The position numbers were made by a program, and so were the translations under genes. The notes below the pieces were generated by a model, which had not been told where the DNA came from, ran no database searches, and saw only the letters and a list, made by a program, of their open reading frames with translations. This document shows, one piece after another, positions 1-12,117 of a stretch of 64,000 nucleotides of DNA. This stretch comes from Blastomyces gilchristii SLH14081 (Eukaryota > Ascomycota > Eurotiomycetes > Onygenales > Ajellomycetaceae), in contig NW_003101670.1 in assembly GCF_000003855.2 (NCBI RefSeq), forward strand, positions 644,841-708,840, given 5' to 3'. Within the stretch, counting starts at the first letter, position 1. The number at the start of each line of letters is the position of its first letter.

Positions 1-1182
1 TTCTGATTCTGTAAGTTCTGTGCTCTTCTTCAATTTTTCTATACATACATGTACACATTTCTATATTGGCATTTCAGTCAATCTTATGATAAATGAACTT
101 AATATTATACACAGAGCAGTAGAGAAATCAGAAATATGTGTAATATTGTTATAAAAGCAGCTTGCATTCCTTGAATTTCATACAGATCTTGAGTTTTGAG
201 ATTTCCTTTGTTTTTAATATTTTTCAAGTAGTGTGATGTTGAAAATAGATTAAATGTATGATGTATGAAAATAAATGAAGTATGTATAATAACATATGTC
301 TTTTGCAGCTGATTTTTACAGTTGATAATCAATTCATTATCTCTTCTCTTTTTCTACACTTTTTCTTTGTCTGCTAGTCATCACTCTTACACAATCTCTA
401 TATAATACAGTGTTCAGTGACTAGATTCAGCAGCTTTCATCTTTTATAATTCTGTCTCACATATTATACTGTCTCTCTTCACCTGCTCAGATTACTACAG
501 TGAACAGCTCATTAAAACTAATCTCATCTGATCTCTGAGTATTCTCAGAGGTTGAGATGACTTAGTCTCACATGTCTATGAATGTTTCAGATAATTCATT
601 CTCTGTCATCTCTGCAATTGAACTGATATAAACAGTTAAATTTAACTCTGAATTTCTTTTTCTTCTGTGACCTGACTCATATGCAAGTCTGCTACTTTGA
701 GACTACTCTTTACTATATTGTATTCACCATCTGCAGTGCATTATCATATAACTGACTACAGTCTTATTACTTATTGAAGTGTGATATTCATCTGATTTCT
801 TCATTACTTCTTATTCTTTTCTTATAATTATGAAAAGATCAGAATAAGTAAGATTATCTGATTCATAAGCATTTATGATTTCTCTTACTTCATAAGACTT
901 TTCAATTATAAGTCTCTTCTTTTTCAATAGTGATGATAGTGCTGCAGATAATTATAATCTGCTCAGATCTTGCATCTTCATCTTTATAAGATATGAATTA
1001 TTTATTAAGTTGTATAAGATCTGTCTCTCTGATTCCTTCAATGTGTAAGTTCTCAGAGAATGTGATTTGATTATTTTATAGAGCTTAAATCACCTAGATT
1101 GAAACTTCTCAGAACTCTCATTGCATATGAGAACTCATGTTCTCATCTTAAGACTTAATTTCTTAACTAGTGAGTCTTGTAT
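1..1182 (-). mobile_element. Family A gypsy fragment (A3), reverse orientation
   Basis: The reverse complement matches, with many transitions, the part of copy A2 lying roughly at 39,510-40,690, which is downstream of the integrase and upstream of the 3' LTR. No LTR or pol domain is present. The left side leaves the window, and the right side ends abruptly at the ATT-rich tail of a LINE fragment. The plus strand at the left edge encodes the tail of an open frame shared with A1 and A2 (see the antisense ORF entries). Confidence 0.65.
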
Positions 1183-2778
1183 TCTTTTTAATTATTATTA
1201 TTATTATTATTCTTCAATTATAGATGTATGCAGTCAGAGACTATGATATCTACCTGAGAACCTTTAGTTCTCAGGGTTTTTCCTATATCTATAGAGTCAA
1301 CTATTATACATTTATCAATTTCAGATATGCAAAATCAGAAAATTCCAGCTCAGAATACAAAAACTGTTTACAAATTGCAGTATTTCAACATCTTCTGATA
1401 CTTTGAAATCATTTGAAAATATCATGACAAAGGAAAAGAGAACATAGTCTTAAAGATAGACACATTAAATAGATAGATAGAAAAGAACAGAAAGAAACAA
1501 GTACAGTAAAGAGAGACTATAATAAAATAAAATTATTAAAAGATAGTGTATAGCTGTTTTAACAGCCTATATCTAATCAATTTCCACCTCTTCATATGCA
1601 GATACTTCGGAATTCAGCCATTTTCTTGTAGCTGCTTGAGTTTCTGATAGAACATCTATTAAGTATTTAATTCCTGTCTCAGTTGAGAATAAGAATCTCA
1701 TATTTAATTGATTTAGATTATACTTCTCTTTCAATCTGACTCTGAGACTGTTGTATAATGCACAGTGCATTACAATATGCTCAGGATTCTTATTTGCATT
1801 GCAGAATGAGCATTCTATTGAGTCAAATCTATCATCAAATCTTTGTATATAAGATTTGAAATAGTCATGTCCTAGTTTCAGCTGTATTATAGATGAGAAT
1901 ATTTTCTTTTTACATTTAATTAAACAAGATTTTCACTTGGGTTTTGTTTCAAATCTTGAATAATGTATACTCTTCTTTTGTTTCTGCCAGCTTTCATTTC
2001 ACTTGTTTAAGCAAGATTCTTTTATCTTTCTCTTTATGAAAGATCAGAACACTGTTTTTTAAATAGATCTGCTTAATTCTGAACTCTTTTTTGCAGCTGA
2101 ATCAGCCAATTCATTGTCATGAATATTCATATGAGCAGGAACTCAATGCAGATGAATTATCAGTTTTGATGTTCTTCTCTTTTGAATTTTCAAAACAGAG
2201 TTTAAAATCAGTTCAAGATTCATTTGATCATTATGAATCTGACTATTTCTAAGTCTTTTTAAAGCAGCTTGACTATCAGAGAGTATTCATGCCTCTTTCA
2301 AACTATTTCCTCTTTTATGAGATTTTATTTCAATGAGTTTGAAACCTTTCACTATTACAAATAGTTCAGCATCAAAGACTTTAGATTCACAGCCTAAATT
2401 TCAGAAATCTGAGATAAAATTGATATTATCTTCAGTATAAGCAATGCCTGCGTCTAATCTATTCAAATTCTCATTTTTTGAGTCATCTGAGTAAATCAGA
2501 ATAGAGCCTTTTATATTGATTGTAGAGATCTTCTTCAAATGCTGTTCATATTCTCTCTCTTTAGATAGTTCACTTATTTGTAAGTCTATGAGAGATTCCA
2601 GCTTTTCTCACCAGAGAGATATCTTCTCATGATCAATTTTCTCAACATTTAATGAAGAAAATTGATTCTTAATAAGTGAACATAGTCTATACAGTTAAGA
2701 GGGCATTTTCTTTAAAGCATCATTCTCATTTCAATCAAGAAATCTATTTCAATTCAGTTCATTTCCTGAGTTAACTGG
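1183..2778 (-). mobile_element. 5'-truncated LINE fragment (LINE-2), reverse orientation
   Basis: This is a decayed reverse-strand copy of the 3' end of the LINE at 16006-23647. It covers the RNase H region, the C-terminal Cys/His motif and the 3' UTR. The open piece at 1573-1770 (-) matches the LINE-1 C-terminus near 23,050-23,260. The 3' end is the ATT/AAT tract at 1190-1211. The 5' end lies near 2778, corresponding to about 22,055 of LINE-1. No target duplication links the two sides: A3 sequence flanks the tail and B3 sequence flanks the 5' end. Confidence 0.7.
1190..1211. repeat. ATT trinucleotide tract, LINE 3' tail
   Basis: About seven ATT units form the tail of the reverse-strand LINE fragment. 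The matching (TAA)n tract at 23629-23650 ends the full-length copy, so a trinucleotide tail rather than poly-A is a family trait. Confidence 0.8.
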
Positions 2779-3234
2779 TGCAGTGAAAGAGTTATTAATA
2801 TATATAAATTTCTTATTCAACAGATCATTGAGTATCTTCTGAAGAAGAAGAAGTTTATCTTAAGACATATTATAAAGAGAGTCTTATGATGACTTAAGAT
2901 TCTTATCATTCTTCTTTTCTAACTTAATACTATGATCTACTTCTGAGTCTTATAAGAGAAATATATTTGTAATTTTATCTTATCAGAAGATATCTAGATA
3001 TTTATAATATTATTAAGAGAGTTTTATATAAGAATCTATTATTATAGTATAGAATAACTTCTCTAGAGCTTTCTTAATATCAGTCAGACTAATGAAATAA
3101 ATTATTATATAATTCTGCTATCAGTGATCTTTTCAGTGACTTTCTTTTCAGAGTATTTTATAGATGTTGATAGAGATCTGTGTCAGATTCATAATCTTAT
3201 AAATATTATCTTTGTGAATTCTATTGTGGTTCGG
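2779..3234 (-). mobile_element. Family B gypsy copy B3, segment 1 of 3
   Basis: This is reverse-strand reverse-transcriptase region of family B. It parallels 14,950-15,388 of copy B4 closely enough to align by eye. It stops at 3231-3234 (CTAT), where copy A1 is inserted, and resumes after A1 at 11463. Everything 3' of the early RT (rest of RT, RNase H, integrase, 3' LTR) is missing at the left, where the LINE fragment abuts. Confidence 0.75.
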
Positions 3235-3391
3235 AAGAACGTACGACCGTCGGATAATAACGCGGCCGCTTCCGAACTTGCTTACGAATGTAAAGGGGTC
3301 ATAGCAGCCACCAATTAATTTAGTATACAGTATATAAGAAGCCGGCATACACCTGTAATTGTACACTGACTCAAGCAACCTTTGAATCACA
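3235..3391 (+). repeat. 5' LTR of A1
   Basis: 157 bp, starting TGTGGTTCGG and ending GAATCACA. It keeps several CpG sites, including an intact GCGGCCGC. It is shorter than the 178-bp LTRs of A2 because of small deletions in its middle third. Confidence 0.9.
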
Positions 3392-3793
3392 TCTGATAGC
3401 ATGTCTAAAAACTGGTGAGAAGTGCAGACTTCTTCAGAATGTGATAATTCCATCTACAAAGTAATTTATAGTTATTATGTCAGTGTGGTTCTGAAAACAT
3501 CTTAAAAGATAGTGTACAAAGAGCAGTGAGTGAAAGAGTATCTGATTGATACTGTTTTGCTTATTAGAGAAAAACTTCACACTCAGATAAATATCACATA
3601 TGTGAATGAATGAGATGTGAGAAAAAGAGATGAGAGTGATGAATCAGATTCAAAGAAGACTGCTCTCTACTCAGAAGAATAAAAGAAAGATGATTATCAT
3701 CAGAGTTATATAATGATAACAGAAATTATATAGTAATATAATAATATAGTGATATAATAATAGACATTGTATAATTAATGAGAAATCACTGAA

Positions 3794-6700
3794 ATGAATA
3801 TCTTCTCTAGTTAATATGAATAACACTCTTCTCTGCTACCTGAATCAGAAGATATATAGAACCTTTTAGAGAATTTACTCAAAGCAGTAAGAAAAACAGC
3901 TGAGACTACTGAACTGAAATTAAAGCTCTGTATATATATGAGAATTTTAAATGAGATTAAGACCTTGTATACACAGTAGCAGGCTGAGACAGAAGTTAAG
4001 CAATAATTAATATTCACTGTGAATCAAGCATTCACTATAAAGAGCTTCACTGACACAATCATCATTATTAATAAGAATAGAGAAAACTAGGTCTTAGATC
4101 TGCAGTGAGAGATTGAATATTTACACAGATAGATGACTATACTGAACTTGAAGATCTTATCATAATTATTTATAATATCATTGAAAGTATACATATTATC
4201 TGAGACTGCTGTGCAGAATAAGAATCTGAACATGAAATACATTAAGTCAGAAAATCTGCTGAAGTTATCAAGCCTTAATAACAACTGAAAAAATGATGCT
4301 GTAATCAGCTAGCTAAGTCAAATGTGATTATATTATTGAATTGAATATGAACTCACAGACAGACAGCTAATGAAATTTTAACAAGTCTTAAGATTTACTG
4401 TGTTTCTACATGAAAAAGTAAAGTCATTATAAATGACTAGTGAAAAGATGAATCTCACAGATCTGAAGTGATATTCATTCTTATAAATATAAAATAAGTT
4501 TTTCAAATGAATCTTATACAACTTTGAGAAAGTGAATATATAAGATAAGTGTTATAAATACTTTATAAGATGTAGAGAAGTAAGTGATTTTATATCATAC
4601 TTTACATACTTCAGTTTACACTATCTTATATTAAATGAAGAGCTTTTAACATCTTTCTGTTTACAGATCTTTATTCATAGTCTTATATCTGAGTTAAGAG
4701 TGAAATGAAAATACTTAATCTTATAATCAGATACAGTGAAGAAAGTATATAACATTCTCATTATACAGAAATAAGTAAGTTAATTATAACAGAAAATACT
4801 GTAATTGAGTATATCTTAATAAAGAATGAGTAATCAGACTTCTATAATATAAGTTATATATCTGAATGTAATGAATCTAGATCTGAATATCATTGCTAAA
4901 TCACTGAATTCTCTGAAAAAGAAATTCTCTAAGTGAAAATCTTGATATTATAAGTATTAAGCTTGCTTTAACTGCAGATATCAGAATCATGATATAAAGA
5001 ATTACACACAGTATACACAGTCAAGAGAAGTAAGAGAGTTAAAAAACTAGCAGAATCAGTGAGCTCAGAAACACTCACTGATATTTTATAAAAAGTCTTT
5101 AAAGTGAAAGAGATGTCTGTGTTAGATAATTCTCTGAATTCTGTAAATATTAAGAGAAAGCAGGCTTCTGACTGAGATGTGAGTAAGAATGAAACAGATA
5201 CTCATCTTAATATCTTAAGATCTGAAATGCTAATGTATAAAAGATACTTGAGTAAGAATTGAGAGATAACTGCAAAAGTGTTAGTGAATACAGAAGCTTC
5301 TATATAATATATTAATAATTATATAATCTGAAGACTAAAAGAAGTCTGCTGAGTAAAGAATCTCTGATGTATAAGATTGTCTGATAACTAATATTTAATA
5401 TTATCTGTAAGAGTAAGAGTTCTCTTATACTTCAGAGAATAATCTTGTTATATTTGAGTGTGAGAGCTACAGAATGTGAAATATGATCTTATTCTCAGAC
5501 TTAATTAGTTTCAAAGGTTCAATTCACAGATTCAATGATATACATGTTATATACAGTTGACTGATAAGAAGAAAATGATTCATACAATTTTACTAACTGA
5601 TATGAGAAGAATATTTCATGTCTCTGATATAGAAGGATTAAATCTGCTTATATATTAATAAGTAAAGAGAATGATTTATAAGATCTTATCTGAAAGCATT
5701 CTGTATATCATACAGAATCTGAAAGTGAAGAAAATCAAGATAAAGAATATATAGAAGGACAAGTGTATGAAGAAGCTTCTGAAGAAGTATAAAAAGATCT
5801 TTTAAACAGATCTTTCACTGAAATTACTACTGAAATGAGAATTTGTACATTAGATTAACACAGAGAATATGAAATCAGTCAATCAGAATATATACTCTCT
5901 ATTATAAACATATCTTGAAGAATAGAAGTGTCAGATCACAGATCTTCTAGAATATGATCTCATATAATTCTTATTAAGCATGTGAGACTTTTCAGTTCTA
6001 TTCATGAAAAAGACAGATGAGAAGTAACAGATGTATATTAATTATTGAGTATTTAATAAGCTTATAATCAAGAATGAATATTCACTGCTATGAATTCAAT
6101 AACAGTTGAATACAGTTGAAAACATTTAATATCTATCAAAGATTAATCTTCTCTTAGAATACTGACAGATCTGTGTAGATAAACTGTCAGTTCTGTAAAC
6201 TGCATTTAATATAAAATAAGAGAAGTTTGAATTTCTGATAATATCATTCAGTCTGACAAATGCATCTATTATCTTTCAAATAATAATAAATACAATTCTT
6301 TATAAATAGAATAAAATCTCATATCTTATATATCTGAATAACATTCTAGTCTTCTTAAACTTATATAATAAACATCTGAAGTATCTTCATAAAGTGCTTA
6401 TAACTCTAGCAGAGTATAAGCTCTATATCAAATTAACAAAGTATGTGTTTGAAATAAAAGAGTTGAAGTTTATAGAATATGTAGTGAGTGATAACTGTAT
6501 ATATCTCATTCTGAAGAAATTGAATGTCATAGTGAATTGATCGTAGCTGAGAAATGTACATTATATATAACAGTTTCTTGAGTTGATCTCATATTACTGC
6601 AGATTTATTAAGAATTTCATATGAATATCTGTATCACTCTCAGATCTCTTAAGAGAAATGAATACAAATCTGTGAAAGAAGAAGTTTCATTCAATTATCT

Positions 6701-8000
6701 GAAATACTTTGTGTGAGAAGACTTTTCTCACACTGAGAGAATGTATAATAATATTCTCAGTGCTTATTCAATCAGATTACAATAAATCTTTCAATATTGA
6801 GATAGATGCATCTGAATGAGCTATCAGAGATACTCTTCTACAGATAAGTAAGAATGACAAGCTGCACTCAGTGATATACAATGATAGAAAACTATCAGAC
6901 ACTGAGCTCAATTACTCAGTGTATGAAAAGAAATTACTAGTAATCAAGCACATGCTAATATTATAAGATAGATATATTAACAACAAGTATACAATAATGA
7001 TGATTATAAATTATGAAAGTCTCATCTATCTACAATTAATGATAAAATCTTTCAAACACTTAGTATATTAAATCTCAGAGTTTCAAGTGTATAATCTTCA
7101 TATTAAATACTGAAAGAAATTGAATACTGTAATATCTGATGTAATCAGTCACTGACTTGATTTCATAAGTAAGAGTTCTCTGAATCAGATATAAGAAAAG
7201 TTCATATTAAATATACTGAGAAAGTGCAAGGAATTAGAATAAGTGAATACAATAATCTCTCACTTAAAAAATGATAAGATATTGAATGATAAACATCTTG
7301 TAAAAGTAGTAGAAGAGATACTTCTGAACTTCAAGTTGAGAAAATTGAAAAATAATGTTATACTTTATTATGATCTAGAATATGTAAAAGCTCTCTATCT
7401 AGAACATTTATTTAGATATGACTTAGTAACTTACATGTACAAGGAATTCAGTTACTTAGAAAGCTCTGAACTTATAAGTATACTTAAATCAAGAGTGTGC
7501 TGACTAAGCATGACTGAGAACATTTAGATATATGCTTATAAGTGTCTGAATTATCAGATTATGAAAGAATCTAAGAAAGGATTAGAATGTGAGAAAGTGC
7601 AACATCAGATAAAATATATGATACAATTATTCAAATAATGAAAGATGAATCTCATAGACATACTGTCATAAATATCAAATGAAAATTGTTAAATAATCAC
7701 TGCTATTGACTACACTACTGACTGATCAGTTATAAAAGCAGTTTCATAGATAATAGAAGAGATAGTAATGAAGTTTCTATATAATAAGATTTATATCAAC
7801 TATGAAATGCTGTATAAGATTCTAACTGATAACAGTGCAAACCTTGTAGAAGAAGTAGTGAGGCATTTCATGAGTCAGTTACAGACAAGATATTGTAGAA
7901 CAACATCATATTATCTGCAGATAAATGAGAAGATGAAATACTTGAATAAAATCTTGAACAACATGCTGATGAAATATCTAGTGAATAAGTTAATATGATT
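3794..8000 (+). pseudogene. Decayed gag-pol of copy A1
   Basis: Sense-strand remnants run in the order gag, protease, reverse transcriptase, RNase H, integrase, which is the Ty3/gypsy order. The zinc knuckle near 4,960-5,005 has lost its last Cys (TAC in place of TGC by comparison with A2). The RT catalytic motif reads YLNN at about 6331. The RNase H stretch near 6,890-6,960 keeps the ELNYSVYEK motif. Integrase remnants at 7243-7503 and 7768-7998 keep ILTDNSANL and an ILNNML motif. Dozens of in-frame stops rule out expression as one protein. Confidence 0.85.
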
Positions 8001-9294
8001 ATAAGATGAATATCTCAGTCAGACACTATTAGTCATGTGAATTCAGCAGTATGTAGTCTTTAAGTATTTATCATTGTACCTGTTATATGAATTGCATCTG
8101 TGCATTTCAGAGAATGTTTCAGAAGAGATGAGAAAGAGAACAGCAGTTACAGATGCAACAGTTGCAGACACAGAATCAAGATTGAAAGAGATCAGCCACA
8201 CATGTGTAAAAGCTAATAAGTTACTTCTGAATTGAGCAATTCAATCAAAAAGAATACAAGACTCACTAGTTAAGATATCAAGTCTCAAGATGAAAATATG
8301 AGTTCTTATATACAATGAGAGTTCTGAGAAGTTTCAATCTAGATGATTTAAGCTCTATAAAATACTCAAATCACATTCTCTGAGAACTTACATATTGAAG
8401 AAATCAGAGAAACAGATCTTATATAACTTGATAAATAATTCACATCTTATAATGATGAAGATGCAAGACTCAAGTGAATTATGATTATTTACAGCACTAT
8501 TATCAGTGTTGAAAAAGAAGAGACTTATAATTAAAAAGTCTTATGAAGTAAGAGAAATCATAGATACTTATAAATCAGACAATCTCACTTATTCTGATCT
8601 TTTCACAATTATAAGAAAAGAATGAGAAGAAATGAAGAAATCAGATAAATATCATACTTTAATAAGTGATGAGACTGTAGTCAGTTTATAATAACATATC
8701 ACAGACAGTAGATGTAATATGATAAAGAGTGATTTTAAAGCAGCAGACTTGTATATAAGTCAGATTGCAGAAGAAAAAGAAATTCAGAGTTGAATTTAAC
8801 TGTTTACATCAGTTCAATTGCAGAGATAATAGAGAATAAAGCATCTGAAACATCTGTGAACATATGAAATCAAGTTATCTTAATCTCTGAAAATGCTCAG
8901 AGATCAGATGAGATTAGTTTCAATGAGCTATTCACTGTAGTGATCTGAGTGAGTGAAGAGAGACAGTATAATATATAAGACAGAATCACAAGATGAAAGC
9001 TGCTGAATCTAGTCACTGAATACTGTATTATATAGAGATTATGTAAAAGTAGTGACTAGCAGACAAAGAAAAAGTGTAAGAAAAGAAAAGAGAATAACTC
9101 AAGAGATAATAAATTAATTATTAATCATAAGAATTGACTGTAAAAGACAAATGTTATCATACATCTCATTCATTTTCATATATTATATATTTAATCTATT
9201 TTCAATACCACATCATCTGAAAAGAAAAATGCTAAAAACAAAGAAAATCTCAAAACTTGAGATTTATAAGAAATTTAAGAGCTGTAAGTCACTC

Positions 9295-9561
9295 TTATAA
9301 TAACATTGTACATGTCTCTGATTTCTCTATCACTCTGTGTACAACATTAATATTATTTATTGCAAGATTGACTGAAATGCTAATATAGAAATGTGTACAC
9401 ATGCATGTAGAAAAATTAAAGAAGAGCACAGAATCTGCAGAATCAGAAGTTAGAGCAGAGAGAATAGAGATAGAAGAAATGAAAGAAGAAGAAGATACAG
9501 AACTGAATAAATAATGATGAGAGTTACTCAGAGCTGAATACTTATAATCTGATATATACAC
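9295..9561 (-). pseudogene. Antisense open frame in A1, counterpart of 40500-40805
   Basis: A reverse-strand open frame of 88 codons. It aligns with the reverse-strand frame at 40500-40805 in A2 and with the plus-strand left edge of the window (fragment A3), with conserved segments such as FNFSTCMCTHFYISIS. The product is not recognised. Survival of the same frame in decayed copies suggests it was once coding, but chance survival in a segment poor in TGG and CAR codons is possible. Confidence 0.4.
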
Positions 9562-10292
9562 AATCTTCTCTGCAGAAGAGAAAGAGAAAGTGATAAGAGA
9601 AGCTTAAGAGTGAGAGAGAATAGTCTCAGTAATATAATCATCTTCAATTAGAATGATCTCTGATACTGAAGCAACTAAGAAACATTATTAGTGTATAAAA
9701 ACTGCAAAATCAGAGATAAGAACAGTTACTGAATGAACACTCACTAATCTTAGAGTTATACATGTAATTACAACATGCATGAGGCTTCTCAGAAAGAGAG
9801 AGAAGAACATAGAGAAATGCAGAAAGCAGAACACAGTATATAAACAGCTCATTTTCATGATGATATCTCAGATAAGATGTATAAGTCTTACATCTGTGAG
9901 TGTAAAAGAGTATGATATTCATGTTTCTGTTTCTGAAAACATGAATATCTTTTGCCTGTATTACAAAGTCAGATAATAGATGTCAGAGAATAGACTGATA
10001 CAGATCTATTATCTTAAAAAAATTTATTAGAGTAGATATACTCATAATATTGAACTTTACAGTTATAAAAAGTTTCTTAATATCTGTGAATATTATAACT
10101 TTATATATAATAAAACTCATAATAATTTCTTCTAAGAACAGAAAAATCAGTATCAGAAAGAAAAGATGAAAAAGAAAAAGACTTATAATCTTAATACTGT
10201 TAAGAAGAGAAGTAATTCTCTGATATGAATAAATAATTATTTCATTATAAATATTTAAAATAAATGTAATAATCAGTGTCTGTGACTGAGCT

Positions 10293-10760
10293 TCAGATAG
10301 TTGTATTATATGCAGTCTTTATATAATAAATTATTCTAGAAGTTAGTAAGAAGAGTGAGAGTGTATATACTGAGAAACATAATTTATTAAGCCTATACAA
10401 TATCTTCTTGAAATGAGAAGAGCTGATAATGAAAGCAGAGATAATAGAAGCAGAGAAAGTAGAAGTAGTGAGAGTGAGAGTCACAGAAACAGAGATAGCA
10501 GAAGTGTGAGAATCAGACATAGAGATAGATGTAGAAGATTGAGAAGAAGCAGCAGAGAAAGAAACAGAGAAAGCAGAGAAGAATACAGAAGACCTGATTA
10601 TATATAATACAGATAATTTCTTTATTATCACATTTCTTAAGTTCTCAATCAATGATTTAATATTGAGATTATGATTATCAGCAGATACAGATCTGTCAAT
10701 GTGTAAAGATTCTATATAAATTAAAATAAAGATATCAGTATCTGCAGTCATGCAAAACAA
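10293..10760 (-). pseudogene. Antisense Ser/Thr-rich open frame in A1
   Basis: 155 codons on the strand opposite to gag-pol, just upstream of the 3' LTR. The matching frame in A2 is at 41533-41979 (148 codons). The N-terminal part is ordinary in composition and includes IENLRN. The middle is a Ser/Thr run and the end has a hydrophobic segment (LSLFLL). The family is not recognised. The shared start, length and order with A2 are the evidence. The complementary Arg/Ser/Glu-rich frame at 10413-10607 (+) is treated as a shadow. Confidence 0.4.
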
Positions 10761-11291
10761 TTAGAAAACATAATTAGAAAAACATGATTAGATACTTACT
10801 GAAGAAAAGAGAGTCAGAGATGTATAAGAAGATGAAGAAGATATATTATTTATAATAGTATATTCTGATAATTATTAGAAGATAAACAAGTTCTGATCAT
10901 GTTTCATAATGCATTACACTTACTGCTAATGAACTGCTCAGTATAAGCACTATAATAACACTTGTTATAGAAATAAGAGGTCATTGTCAGAAACACATAT
11001 AATATGATAGATAAATGAATAGAAGATATTAAACAGAAGAAGAGACAGAAATCTTGAAGAAGATAATGACATTTGATGATGATAATAATGAAGAAGATGA
11101 TTAAAGAATGAGAAAAGTTAGTGAATAAAAAGTGTAATATAGTAAAAGTTTCTTTATAAGAGTATACACAGAACACTAGCTGAATCAGAAATAGATCACA
11201 TAATTATGAAATACTAGTAGCGCGCTAATCTGCATGAAGCTAGAACAGACATTATGATCACATGAGTGTGACTGAATCTGATGAGAAAGAA

Positions 11292-11462
11292 TGTGATTTA
11301 GAAGAATGTATAACTGTCAGATAATAACACAGCTGCTTCTGAACTTGCTTATGAATGTAAAGAAGTCATAGCAGCCATCAATTAATTTAGCGTACAGTAA
11401 CTATATAGGAAGCCGGCGTACGCCTGTAATCGTATGCTGGCTCAAGCAACCTTTGAATCACA
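11292..11462 (+). repeat. 3' LTR of A1
   Basis: 171 bp, ending GAATCACA and followed by the CTAT duplication. The first 100 or so bases have lost nearly all CpG (start reads TGTGATTTAG), while the last 70 keep CpG sites (GCCGGCGTACGCC). Decay is therefore patchy inside a single LTR. Confidence 0.9.
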
Positions 11463-11754
11463 CTATCATTGTTAGAGAATATTAAGCTTCTGTTTTAAGC
11501 ATTTAATAAGATATCTTATTCAGATAGCTAGACAGGTTCTAATATAAGATTATAATTGAGATTATCAACTTCATATATATAGACATCTTCATATTGATAT
11601 TCTTTAATATCTATGTTCAACTTCATCATGTAACAGATATAAATGTCTTTTAAGTTATTAAATTCTGCAAGAAGTCAGGGTTTTAATAAGAGAATACACT
11701 GAAGATTATAATATCTTACAACTGAAGATTTAATCATTGTATAATAATATAGAC
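11463..11754 (-). mobile_element. Family B copy B3, segment 2 of 3
   Basis: Continues segment 1 after insertion A1, paralleling 15,389-15,680 of B4. It ends at 11750-11754 (TAGAC), the left target duplication of copy B4. Confidence 0.8.
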
Positions 11755-12117
11755 TGTAAGAGGCCTACGCCGAATAGATCAGTATAATATTGATAGGTCT
11801 TATATAACAAAGAGAAAAATGTTAGAGAAGGAAAGAAAGAGAAAGTATGAGAATCAGTGATCAGAGTGAATATTTATACACATATGTAGTGATATACACA
11901 GTGAAGCTTCAGAGTGGAAGAATCTATACATGTTCATAACGGCCGAGGATCGGTGATTGAGAATGACTGAGAATCAGAGTGTACATATTTGTGGCAGCTG
12001 AGAATCGGTGATTGAGAATGACTGAGAATCAGAGCATATGCATTTGAGAGTGAAGCAGAAGAATCTATGAAGTGTAATGAAATAGTCTATATAATTGATC
12101 AGGCACAGTCTGCCATA
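11755..12117 (-). repeat. 3' LTR of B4
   Basis: 363 bp. It aligns with the other B LTRs and, like its partner, contains two copies of a roughly 50-bp GAGAATGACTGAGAATCNGAG-type segment, where B6 has one. It is more decayed than the partner LTR. Confidence 0.85.

Larger units (their letters stand above)
3235..11462 (+). mobile_element. Family A Ty3/gypsy-type LTR retrotransposon, copy A1
   Basis: A complete but decayed element bounded by TGTG...CACA LTRs. The 4-bp target duplication CTAT lies at 3231-3234 and 11463-11466. The uninterrupted target (GAATTCTATCATTG) is visible in copy B4 near 15385-15398, which proves insertion into a B element. Internal order is gag with a damaged zinc knuckle (about 4960), protease, RT (YLNN at about 6331), RNase H (about 6790-7010) and integrase (7243-7998), then about 3 kb of extra sequence before the 3' LTR. 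Frames are broken throughout by TGA, TAA and TAG, so the element is inactive. Confidence 0.9.

Noticed and set aside
3231..3235. A 5-bp target duplication for A1, as usual for gypsy elements
   Set aside because: Only four bases (CTAT) match on both sides. The empty site in B4 confirms four.
10413..10607. Arg/Ser-rich plus-strand frame in A1 (and 41653-41835 in A2), resembling an SR protein
   Set aside because: The complement is a Ser/Thr-rich frame that is longer and better conserved in position. SR-like composition here is a by-product.
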